From NCBI GenBank assembly GCA_023544645.1, contig JAMJFO010000021.1, positions 1 through 50,415 on the forward strand: a stretch of DNA of 50,415 bases. Direction: 5' to 3'. The position numbers and the translations under genes are program-made. The stretch's first letter is position 1. Every line of letters starts with the position of its first letter. Below the pieces are notes generated by a model, which saw only the letters and a list, made by a program, of their open reading frames with translations, was not told where the DNA came from and searched no databases. This stretch comes from Desulfobulbaceae bacterium (lineage in GTDB: Bacteria; Desulfobacterota; Desulfobulbia; Desulfobulbales; Desulfobulbaceae). Below are positions 1-7,025 of this stretch, piece by piece.

Positions 1-99
1 GGAATGATGATGGAGGGGGTTCAGAGCCTCGACGAAAGTCAGAGTGCAGCTGTCCAGGGAGATGGTGATCCGAGTCTGGCTCCCAACCCCCAATTGTAA
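1..99 (+). CDS. C-terminal end of an unidentified protein (partial)
   Basis: The first frame is open from the window edge to a TAA at 97-99 and would encode the last 32 residues of a protein that starts outside the window. The tail is Met-rich, then Ser/Gln/Asp-rich, and ends in APNPQL. No family can be recognised from so short a piece. Frame openness over 96 bases is weak evidence by itself. The sigma-70 promoter and riboswitch that follow show that a new transcription unit starts downstream. Confidence 0.35.
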   Translation, partial: GMMMEGVQSLDESQSAAVQGDGDPSLAPNPQL

Positions 100-234
100 T
101 ATTTTTTTATAAAAGAGGACCGGTCCGCCGCTGACGTATAATCGGTGAAAAATTATGTGCCGGCTTTGACCTCCTCCAGCCCGGTCCTCATGCGCGCTCA
201 AGGCGGATACTGCCGGAGGCTGAATGCATCAGGT

Positions 235-264
235 TTGACTTCCATTCTCCCGAGGCTGTATAAT
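235..264 (+). promoter_or_regulatory. Sigma-70 promoter driving the riboswitch leader
   Basis: TTGACT at 235-240 and a perfect TATAAT at 259-264 are separated by 18 bases. Transcription would start near 271, just ahead of the cyclic-di-GMP aptamer, so the leader would consist almost entirely of the aptamer and its terminator. Confidence 0.75.
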
Positions 265-282
265 TTAAAAATAAGGTGATTA

Positions 283-363
283 AGCTGAAAGAAAGACAAA
301 GCCAAACCTGCTGAGAAGCAGCGGCGGAAAGCTGCGGGTCTTCTGCAAGACAGCCGGGCTGCC
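283..363 (+). promoter_or_regulatory. Cyclic-di-GMP-I (GEMM-I) riboswitch aptamer
   Basis: The core follows the GEMM-I consensus in order: GACAAAGCCAAACC at 295-308; a first stem TGCT/AGCA closed by a GAGA tetraloop; the conserved GGCGGAAAGC; a second stem GTCTT/AAGAC; and the hallmark AGCCGGGCTGCC at 352-363. By recall it is close to the Geobacter metallireducens GEMM aptamer that binds 3',3'-cGAMP. Aligned without gaps, however, the base at the discriminating position (Vc2 G20) is G here, which favours cyclic-di-GMP. The 5' limit is approximate because the P1 strand was not resolved. It lies between a strong promoter and an intrinsic terminator, upstream of the CBS gene. Confidence 0.85.
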
Positions 364-390
364 TTTAACGGGGCGGTTCGGCTTTTTTTT
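353..390 (+). terminator. Riboswitch expression platform (intrinsic terminator)
   Basis: GCCGGGCTGCC (353-363) pairs along its full length, with G-U wobbles, with GGCGGTTCGGC (372-382), and eight T follow at 383-390. The 5' arm is the conserved 3' strand of the aptamer, so aptamer folding and the terminator are mutually exclusive. Ligand binding should therefore prevent termination, making this an ON switch. Confidence 0.8.
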
Positions 391-391
391 A

Positions 392-443
392 GCCCGTATT
401 TCTCACAAGGCTTCTCGCGACAACCCTTGTGAGAAATGCGGGC
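392..443. repeat. Palindromic repeat family A, short copy
   Basis: Arms of 19 bp (392-410 and 425-443) match with one mismatch around a 14-base loop. The outer sequence GCCCG(T/C)ATTT(C/T)TCACAAGG and the loop CTTCTCGCGACAA recur, inverted, at one end of the 207-bp element at 16594-16800. It sits between the riboswitch terminator and the CBS gene, so it is transcribed when the riboswitch reads through. Confidence 0.75.
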
Positions 444-479
444 CAGGCCCATCATGAAATCTGCAAAGGGGTGAATGTC

Positions 480-929
480 ATGACCGTTGGAAAATTCTGT
501 AACCGTGAAGTAGTGATTGCCGACAAAAACAGCACTATCCTTGAGGTCGCCCGGCTCATGCGCCAACATCATGTGGGAGACGTTGTTATTGTTCATCCCG
601 GTGGTGATAAACCAAAACCCATTGGTATCCTCACGGACCGTGATATCGTCGTTGAACTGCTTGCAGCGGAGGTTCCTCTGGATGCTGTTTCAGTAGGGGA
701 TGTCATGACCTTTGCGCTTGTCACGGCAAGGGAGCAGGACAGCATCTGGGACACCCTTCAGTCCATGCGGACGAAAGGGATCAGGCGCGTGCCCGTTGTC
801 AACGATCAAGGCGGACTTGAAGGCATCCTGACAGTTGACGATCTGCTGGAACTGCTGGCCGAGGAATTGATACTGCTGGCCAAGGTGCCGGTTCGCGAGC
901 AGATGCGTGAAGAAAAAACCAGGCCATGA
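480..929 (+). CDS. CBS-domain-pair protein
   Basis: This 149-residue cytosolic protein consists of two CBS domains, roughly residues 5-65 and 75-135. Seen: TVGKFCNREVVIADKNST opening the first repeat, GILTDRDIVVELL closing it, DVMTFALVTAREQDS opening the second, and GILTVDDLLELLAEEL closing it. CBS pairs bind adenosine nucleotides or similar ligands and usually act as sensor modules. A stand-alone pair has no reaction of its own that can be inferred. The ATG at 480 is preferred because AAGGGG lies about nine bases upstream; the frame is open back to 429, but that stretch lies inside repeat A. It is the first gene behind the cyclic-di-GMP riboswitch, so its expression should follow that second messenger. 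Confidence 0.85.
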   Translation: MTVGKFCNREVVIADKNSTILEVARLMRQHHVGDVVIVHPGGDKPKPIGILTDRDIVVELLAAEVPLDAVSVGDVMTFALVTAREQDSIWDTLQSMRTKGIRRVPVVNDQGGLEGILTVDDLLELLAEELILLAKVPVREQMREEKTRP

Positions 930-998
930 GAAATGCCCGGAAACGGAAATCATGGTCCAGGACCTGAAAACCCGGAATATTTATTAAATGAGGTTGCC

Positions 999-1967
999 AT
1001 GCCAAAGAGAAAAGACGTTATTTCCAGTATAATAGCAGCGTTTCTGGCTTTTGCATTGGTCGCATCGGCTGAGCCTGTCCTGGTTGAGTATGAAGTTCCT
1101 GCCGGATCACACCCTCATGATGTGGCCCCGGCTGTCGACGGCGGCGTCTGGTATACCGCCCAGCATCTTGGAGCTCTTGGGTATCTTAATCCCCAAAGCG
1201 GCGAAACCCGGCATATCCCGCTGGGCGATGGTTCCGCGCCGCACGGGGTCATCGTCGGTCCGGACGGGTCACCATGGATCACTGACAGCGGCCTCAACGC
1301 CATTGTCCGGGTTGATGCGGCCACTGGTGAAATTACCCGTTTTCCGCTGCCGGCAAAATCACCCCGGGCCAATCTCAACACTGCAACTTTCGACCGCCAG
1401 GGCCAGCTCTGGTTCACCGGCCAGTCCGGATATTACGGCCGCGTCATCCCGGAAACGGGGAAAGTGGAAGTCTTCGATGCACCTCGGGGCCGCGGCCCTT
1501 ACGGCATCTGCACAACCCCGGACGGCTCCGTCTATTATGCCTCCCTGGCCGGCAGCCATATTGCCCGTATCGACACGCAAAGCGGGGCCGCAACGGTCCT
1601 CGAACCGCCGACTCCGGACCAGGGCGCGCGGCGGGTATGGTCGGACTCCAAAGACCGCATCTGGGTAAGCGAATGGAATGGTGGGCGCCTGGCGCTGTAT
1701 GATCCGGACAACGGGAACTGGCGGGAATGGAAACTGCCCGGGTCCGCGCCGCGACCGTATGCGGTCTACGTCGACGACAAGGATATTGTCTGGCTCAGCG
1801 ATTTCGGCAATAACAGCCTGGTCAGCTTCGACCCGGCGACAGAGGCCTTTACTTCCTTTACCCTGCCAAGTGACAGGGGCAGCATCCGCCAGATCCTCGG
1901 GCGGCCGGGCGAAGTATGGGGGGCTGAATCAAGGGTGGACAAACTTGTGGTCCTGCGGGTCCGGTAA
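999..1967 (+). CDS. Secreted beta-propeller protein, virginiamycin B lyase (Vgb)-like
   Basis: A 322-residue protein. The start at ATG 999 follows a GAGG and gives a clean signal peptide (MPKRKDVISSIIAAFLAFAL, then VASA), so the protein is exported. The mature part is built of repeats of about 40 residues with WxT or W..D centres, for example GVWYTAQHLGALGYLNP, PWITDSGLNAIVRVD and VWLSDFGNNSLVSFDP. This is the pattern of Vgb/SMP-30-type beta-propellers. True Vgb linearises streptogramin B antibiotics in the cytosol. An exported paralogue is more likely a binding or structural propeller, so the lyase name is only a family label. The gene follows the CBS gene by 69 bases and could be co-transcribed with it. 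Confidence 0.8.
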   Translation: MPKRKDVISSIIAAFLAFALVASAEPVLVEYEVPAGSHPHDVAPAVDGGVWYTAQHLGALGYLNPQSGETRHIPLGDGSAPHGVIVGPDGSPWITDSGLNAIVRVDAATGEITRFPLPAKSPRANLNTATFDRQGQLWFTGQSGYYGRVIPETGKVEVFDAPRGRGPYGICTTPDGSVYYASLAGSHIARIDTQSGAATVLEPPTPDQGARRVWSDSKDRIWVSEWNGGRLALYDPDNGNWREWKLPGSAPRPYAVYVDDKDIVWLSDFGNNSLVSFDPATEAFTSFTLPSDRGSIRQILGRPGEVWGAESRVDKLVVLRVR

Positions 1968-2046
1968 AAAGCCCAGGGAGCAAGAGAAAAAGAAATGAAA
2001 GAGAAATATTAAACAGTTTACGCTCAGGCGCATTGCGGGGAATCAC

Positions 2047-3588
2047 GTGCTCATGAACAGTCGAACAAGTCGAAAAGAAGGGGTGTTTATCATTATCAGG
2101 CTGCAGGTATTTTTCCTCATCTTTTTTGCCGCCCTTGCCCTTCCATGTTTTGCCGGCGTCGAGCTGCCGGAGTCCGGCCCGCTTTCCCTTGAGGAGGCCA
2201 CCAGGGATCTTTTTTTGCAGCATCCGGGCAAGAGCGGCGCTTTTGTCCTGGAAAAAGGGGAAGACGCCCTGCTCACCCGTGCCTGGCTGACGGAGCGGGC
2301 CGCCAGGAGCATTGATGTGCAGTATTTTATCTGGAGCACGGATAATATCGGCATTCTGGCGGCGGAAAACCTGCTCCGCGCGGCGGAAAGGGGCACGCGG
2401 GTCCGGGTTATTGTCGATGACTTTCTGGTCGATGCCCCGGATGAAACCATGGTGGCGCTCGCGGCCCATCCCAATATTGAAATCAGGATCTACAACCCGA
2501 GAAATTCGGTGGGTATTTCAACCCCGGAAAGGGTGTTGGGGCTCATCAGCAATTTCCGCTCCTTTAACCAGCGGATGCACGATAAGACGTTTATTGTCGA
2601 CGGTCTGGTGGCGATCACCGGCGGCAGGAATATGGCCGATGAATATTTTGATTATGATCATCAATACAATTTCAGGGATCGCGATATCCTGCTCCTCGGT
2701 CCGGTGGTTGCCGACATGGAGAAAAGCTTCGAGACGTTCTGGCAGAGTGACCTGGCCGTTTCGGTGGAATCGCTCCTGGCCAGGGAAAAAAAGCGGCTGC
2801 GCAAAGAACGGGTGGCGGAGATCTACCAGGAGCTTTATATCTATGCCCTTGATCCGGAAAACTACGAACCGGCGGTGCGCCAGGCCCTCGCCGATCTCTC
2901 AGGCAGGATGGCGCAGTATGCCGAACAGCTTGTCTGGGATGATATTGTCTTTGTCTGTGACCTGCCGGGCAAGAACCTGAGTTCCGGTTTTTCCGGCAGC
3001 GGCAGATCAACGGAGATGCTGGTGGACGCGGTGAGCAAGGCCGAAAAAAGCATCACCATTCAATCGCCCTACCTGGTTATTCCCAGCGGCGGCATCGAGT
3101 TTTTTGCCAAGCTGGTAAAGAAAGGGGTGGACGTAAGGATCAACACCAACTCCCTGGCTTCCACGGATAACCTGCAGGCGTTCAGCGGCTACAGCAAACA
3201 GCGCCGGAAAATTATCAGGGCCGGGATCAAGGTGTACGAATTCCGGCCCGAACCCGCCATCCAGAAAGACCTGATCAACCGGTATGAGAGGCTGAAGCAG
3301 CATGTGCCGACTTTTGCCATCCATGCCAAAACAATGGTCATCGACAGCGAGCTTGTTTTTATCGGCACCTTCAATCTCGATCCCCGCTCCGCCAACCTCA
3401 ACACCGAGATCGGCGTTCTCATCCGCAACAGGGAGCTGGCCCGCAAGGTTGAAGAGTACATTGAAAGAGACATGCTGCCGGAAAACAGCTGGGATGCCGC
3501 TGCCGACACCCCCGACTCCCGGGCGCCCCTGTGGAAGCGGGTGCAGGTGTCGCTGCTCAAGACCCTGCCCATCCAGTCGCTGCTGTAG
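2047..3588 (+). CDS. Phospholipase D / cardiolipin synthase-family protein, exported
   Basis: A 513-residue member of the phospholipase D superfamily. Two catalytic HKD motifs are intact: HDKTFIVDGLVAITGGRN at about residue 178 and HAKTMVIDSELVFIGTFN at about residue 426. Both carry the HxK(x)4D(x)6GxxN spacing. These enzymes use a phospho-histidine intermediate for phosphodiester hydrolysis or phosphatidyl transfer. An N-terminal hydrophobic stretch ending in FAG predicts export to the periplasm. The start is uncertain: GTG 2047 has GGGGA six bases upstream, ATG 2053 is in frame, and GTG 2083 would give a more compact signal peptide. Its neighbours suggest envelope lipid work. It converges on the amidase gene with only five bases between stop codons. 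Confidence 0.85.
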   Translation: MLMNSRTSRKEGVFIIIRLQVFFLIFFAALALPCFAGVELPESGPLSLEEATRDLFLQHPGKSGAFVLEKGEDALLTRAWLTERAARSIDVQYFIWSTDNIGILAAENLLRAAERGTRVRVIVDDFLVDAPDETMVALAAHPNIEIRIYNPRNSVGISTPERVLGLISNFRSFNQRMHDKTFIVDGLVAITGGRNMADEYFDYDHQYNFRDRDILLLGPVVADMEKSFETFWQSDLAVSVESLLAREKKRLRKERVAEIYQELYIYALDPENYEPAVRQALADLSGRMAQYAEQLVWDDIVFVCDLPGKNLSSGFSGSGRSTEMLVDAVSKAEKSITIQSPYLVIPSGGIEFFAKLVKKGVDVRINTNSLASTDNLQAFSGYSKQRRKIIRAGIKVYEFRPEPAIQKDLINRYERLKQHVPTFAIHAKTMVIDSELVFIGTFNLDPRSANLNTEIGVLIRNRELARKVEEYIERDMLPENSWDAAADTPDSRAPLWKRVQVSLLKTLPIQSLL

Positions 3589-3593
3589 GGCGG

Positions 3594-5150
3594 TCAGTTC
3601 GTCTCTGCGTCCTGGATCCAGATATGCCATTTGGGCCGCTGCCAGCTTGCGCGGAAAAGTTCCACATCCGATTCCACGGCCCGGTGCTCTTTTTCATTGC
3701 CGTCGAGAAAGGCGACAAGGGTGAACTGCTGCCGCGGGGTATTGTATTCTTCATCAAAAAGCCGGGCGATTTCGTTTGGCGAGAGGAGAGGGCGCTCAAG
3801 GATCATGGACAGCGGCAATGATAATCCCGTTGCCCCGTCCGCCGGTTCATAGGCCTTGTACACCAGCTCCGAACAGACGAGTTCGGAATCCGTCCGGAAG
3901 TCAAAGTTAAAGTCATAGGGCCGCCCGCTGTAGTGAAATGCCCTGATTATCGCCCGGGCAATATCTTTGCGGGGCAGATTGGGCCGCAGCGCGACTATGG
4001 AGTCTGCCGACGCGGAATGCTCAAGGGTTGTGAATGAGACCCCCTCGGCAATTGCCTCCAGGACGCGGGGCAGGTGTTTTTCCTCCTGCGGGGTGACGCT
4101 CAGCGCGTATTTCTCGGGGTACCGGGCCTGCAGGAGGCTGTCGAGGGTGGCGTCTTTGCCTTGTTTTGCCAACCATCCGGTCAGTTCCGGGCCGGTAAAG
4201 TATCGGGCCCGCTCTTCGGGAGTACCGATGTACAGGGCGGCATGGGTCCAGAATCCGGGGATGCCGATGTTGGTCGCGTACCACTCCCGGCGCTGCAGGA
4301 GAATGTCGCCGGGCCGCAACTGCTCTTGCAGCTGTTCGATCTGCCCGGAGGAAATGAGGGAGATCCCCGGCCGCCAGACCTTGGTGTTGCCCATGAACTC
4401 GGAAACGCCTTTCTGCACCGGAAACCAGGCGGTAAAACCCAGGTCGCCGACAATTTTCAGGGCATTCCGGGCAGTGAGCGCAGGGCCTCTGCCTTTTCCC
4501 GCCTGCCATATTCCGGCGATATCCTCATCAATGCCTGACTGCAACGAGTTTTTCCCGTCCTGTTTATGGTATAAATACAGGACATTGAGGCGGGCAAACT
4601 CGGTCCCGCGGATCACGTTGAGAAAGCGGTACTTGAGCCTGGCATAGGCGCCTTCTTTGAGCCCCAGCTCCGGCACAGCTTCATTGAGGATGACGTGCAT
4701 GCCCGGATTGTTCTCCATCCGGTCGATATAGTCCATGGCAAACCGGTACTGCGCCAGGAAGCACGCGAAGGCGGCGTAGAATGTCTCCTCCTTTTTCTCC
4801 TTGCTGCCGGCATCGGCATAGAGTTCGGCATACATCCGCCCCATGGAGTCAAAAAAGAGGACGTGATCGAGAAAATTCTGCCACGACTGCCAGGCAACCA
4901 TGCGCTGTTCCCGGTTCAACAGGTGTTCGCTGCCGTCAATTTTTGAGGACGGGAAAATTTCCGGATGCGCGTCAAGAAAATCGACAGCCGACTTCATGCT
5001 GCTGCGTGAGGACTGGATAGCCTGCAGATCCTGCGCGTACCGCTGCCTGTAATCCGGGGCCGCGACAGATTGGGTGGTTGTCAGGTAGAGGAAGGCGAAT
5101 ACGCCGGCGAAGATGAATGCGCCTGCCAGGATTGGACGGGTGTATTTCAT
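3594..5150 (-). CDS. Permuted papain-like amidase (YiiX/YaeF, C92 family) with N-terminal extension
   Basis: A 518-residue protein. Its second half carries the permuted NlpC/P60 signature of the YiiX family: RPGDILLQRREWYATN, then the histidine in WTHAALYIGTP (about residue 303), and the nucleophilic cysteine in LVCSELVYKAYEP (about residue 426). In classical NlpC/P60 proteins Cys precedes His; here the order is reversed, as expected for the permuted group. The start at 5150 has GAAGGA upstream and gives a hydrophobic leader ending in SVAA, so the protein is exported or membrane-anchored. Residues 50-280 form a helical region I cannot assign. Substrates in the family are amides, peptides or lipids and cannot be told from sequence. 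Confidence 0.82.
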   Translation of the reverse strand: MKYTRPILAGAFIFAGVFAFLYLTTTQSVAAPDYRQRYAQDLQAIQSSRSSMKSAVDFLDAHPEIFPSSKIDGSEHLLNREQRMVAWQSWQNFLDHVLFFDSMGRMYAELYADAGSKEKKEETFYAAFACFLAQYRFAMDYIDRMENNPGMHVILNEAVPELGLKEGAYARLKYRFLNVIRGTEFARLNVLYLYHKQDGKNSLQSGIDEDIAGIWQAGKGRGPALTARNALKIVGDLGFTAWFPVQKGVSEFMGNTKVWRPGISLISSGQIEQLQEQLRPGDILLQRREWYATNIGIPGFWTHAALYIGTPEERARYFTGPELTGWLAKQGKDATLDSLLQARYPEKYALSVTPQEEKHLPRVLEAIAEGVSFTTLEHSASADSIVALRPNLPRKDIARAIIRAFHYSGRPYDFNFDFRTDSELVCSELVYKAYEPADGATGLSLPLSMILERPLLSPNEIARLFDEEYNTPRQQFTLVAFLDGNEKEHRAVESDVELFRASWQRPKWHIWIQDAETN

Positions 5151-5377
5151 GGTGAAGTGTCCTTCATGGAGCTTGTGATTCCGGTTGGTAAACACGTTTT
5201 TTTATCGCCGAAACTCGAGGAGGAGCTTCGCCGGCAGCTCTATCTTTATGCCCTCGTGCCTTTTCCCCTGCTTCGATCCCTTCCTCCCGGGAGAAGGACT
5301 TCGGGCGCACCGGAACACGGGAAAATCGATGGCCGATAATCGCCATCGGCGCCTATGGTGCTCTGCAGCCTGAATTA

Positions 5378-6913
5378 TCAGGACTCAATATACTTTTTGA
5401 CGGTCCTCCGATCAAGTTCGGTCCGTTTGGCAACGGCTTCATAGGTTCCCATTTTTTTGTACAGGACCTTGCAGTATTTTCCCAGCAACTGCTGGGCAGT
5501 AAAATCGCCCTGGACCAGCAGTTCGTTGAAGGTGTCTGATTCCGTGCTGCGTCGAAGTATTCTATCTCCCTCGTATTGTTGTTTAAGGAGAATTCTCCTG
5601 GTGCACTGCTCCAGTTCGCGCACATTGCCGGGCCACGGATAGTCGGGCGGGACCTGCCGCTTGAGGGTTTGCAGCGTATTCAGCGCCAGTTCGGGCGATG
5701 TTCTGCCGATTATCCTCCGGACGGTATGGGCAAGGAGATGGTCCAGTTCATCGGGATTTTCCTGGATGCGCTGAAAAAGCGAAGGCACGGTGATGATATC
5801 GGAGCAGAGCCGGTAGTAAAAATCGTCCCGGAAAACCTTGCGGGTCCGCAGCTCCTCGATTGAGCGGTTTGTGGCGGCAATGACCCTGCCGTAAAAACGT
5901 TGTTTTCGGTGGCTGCCCACCGGGGAGAAGATCCGGTCCTGCAGGACCTGGAGCAGTTTTATCTGCACCGGGATGGAGACTTCGCCGATTTCATCGAGAA
6001 AAATAGCCCCCGATGGGCTGCACAGGGTGAAAATGCCGGCATGGCCTTCGATTGCGCCGGTAAAAGCGCCTTTTTTGTGCCCGAACAGCTCTGATTCAAC
6101 CAGCTGTTCAGGATACTGGGAGAGATTGATGGAGATGAACACCCTGGTGAAGCTGTCGGCAAAACAGCGCTTCTTCTCGTCAAAAGGGATGTAGCCGGAC
6201 CTGCCGATTGCCGAGGCCGCGAGCCCCTTGCCGGTGCCGGTTGGCCCGAGGAGCATGGTGGAGAAGTCTTCCATCCGGTTCCAGAGGTACTGGTCATAGA
6301 TCCAGATATCGTGGGTGAAGATATTGTTCCACAGGCTGCGCCGCAGGTCTTTCATGCAGGGGCTTGTGCCCACTATCTGGTCAATGAAATAGAAGGCCCG
6401 GCGCATCTGGAAGAAGAGGGAGAAAAAGCGGACCGCTTCCTTGCGGGACACCCCCATGGAAATCATTTCTGCCAGGACGTCATCGGCAAAGCCCACCGTG
6501 CATGGTTCGTCGCCGCTGTCGATCTGCTCCCGGATATGGTGGTCGAAACGCGAACAGTACTTGTGGAACAGGTGAAAAAGGACCCCGTATTGAACCAGCT
6601 CCCGATCCTCGCCCCGGAAGTACAGAATAGGTTTGTCCGCCCCTGAACAGGTCTGGCGCAGCTTCTCCTCCACGACCCTGGTCAGCAGCTCGATCTGCTT
6701 CTCGCTGCTCAAGGGGGTTTTGGTCCTGGTGAGCTGGCTGTCCACAGCCGCCCGTTCATCACTGAAAGGATTGGCCACAATCGCCCGCCGCACCCTGGTG
6801 AAGAAATCCCTTTCCGCCGGTTGTAATTTCAGGTTCTTCATGATCAAAAATTGTACATCCGACATGCATTGAATGTCAAATTGTTCCGGAGCGTAATGGC
6901 GCCGCCCTAGCAC
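5378..6913 (-). CDS. Sigma-54-dependent transcriptional activator (enhancer-binding protein)
   Basis: A 511-residue regulator. The AAA+ domain has a Walker A GPTGTGKG (about residues 223-230), the sigma-54 contact loop GAFTGA (282-287), Walker B AIFLDEIGE and sensor/arginine motifs (VIAATNRS, FRDDFYYRL). The last 45 residues form a Fis-type helix-turn-helix (EAVAKRTELDRRTVKKYIES). The N-terminal ~200 residues are not a response-regulator receiver; I do not recognise them, so the signal is unknown. GTG 6913 has AGGA five bases upstream; ATG 6841 is an in-frame alternative. It is divergent from the VIT/VWA gene, which carries a sigma-54 promoter in the shared 112-bp gap. That gene is its most obvious target, and the lipid-fusion gene with its own sigma-54 site is the second. 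Confidence 0.92.
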   Translation of the reverse strand: MLGRRHYAPEQFDIQCMSDVQFLIMKNLKLQPAERDFFTRVRRAIVANPFSDERAAVDSQLTRTKTPLSSEKQIELLTRVVEEKLRQTCSGADKPILYFRGEDRELVQYGVLFHLFHKYCSRFDHHIREQIDSGDEPCTVGFADDVLAEMISMGVSRKEAVRFFSLFFQMRRAFYFIDQIVGTSPCMKDLRRSLWNNIFTHDIWIYDQYLWNRMEDFSTMLLGPTGTGKGLAASAIGRSGYIPFDEKKRCFADSFTRVFISINLSQYPEQLVESELFGHKKGAFTGAIEGHAGIFTLCSPSGAIFLDEIGEVSIPVQIKLLQVLQDRIFSPVGSHRKQRFYGRVIAATNRSIEELRTRKVFRDDFYYRLCSDIITVPSLFQRIQENPDELDHLLAHTVRRIIGRTSPELALNTLQTLKRQVPPDYPWPGNVRELEQCTRRILLKQQYEGDRILRRSTESDTFNELLVQGDFTAQQLLGKYCKVLYKKMGTYEAVAKRTELDRRTVKKYIES

Positions 6914-6963
6914 TTTTTCCTGAAAAATTCGGAAAATCAGCTAGTTGAAAAAGGCCAAAAAAA

Positions 6964-6979
6964 TGGCACGAGTCTGGCT
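6964..6979 (+). promoter_or_regulatory. Sigma-54 promoter upstream of the VIT/VWA gene
   Basis: TGGCACG, four bases, then TGGCT. The GG and GC dinucleotides sit exactly 12 bases apart as required, and only one base of the -12 box (consensus TTGCW) deviates. It lies 47 bases before the ATG and next to a divergent sigma-54 activator gene. Confidence 0.75.
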
Positions 6980-7025
6980 ATGGCTTGAGCATGCATCCAC
7001 GTTCAATTCAACCAGGAGAAGTATC

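Noticed and set aside
283-363. 3',3'-cGAMP (GEMM-Ib) assignment of the riboswitch
   Set aside because: Overall similarity to the Geobacter cGAMP aptamer is high, but the base aligned to Vc2 G20 is G, not A; cyclic-di-GMP is the better call. The alignment was made by eye.
429-480. Upstream in-frame start for the CBS protein at 429
   Set aside because: The added codons lie within repeat family A and the ribosome-binding site (AAGGGG) is placed for the ATG at 480.
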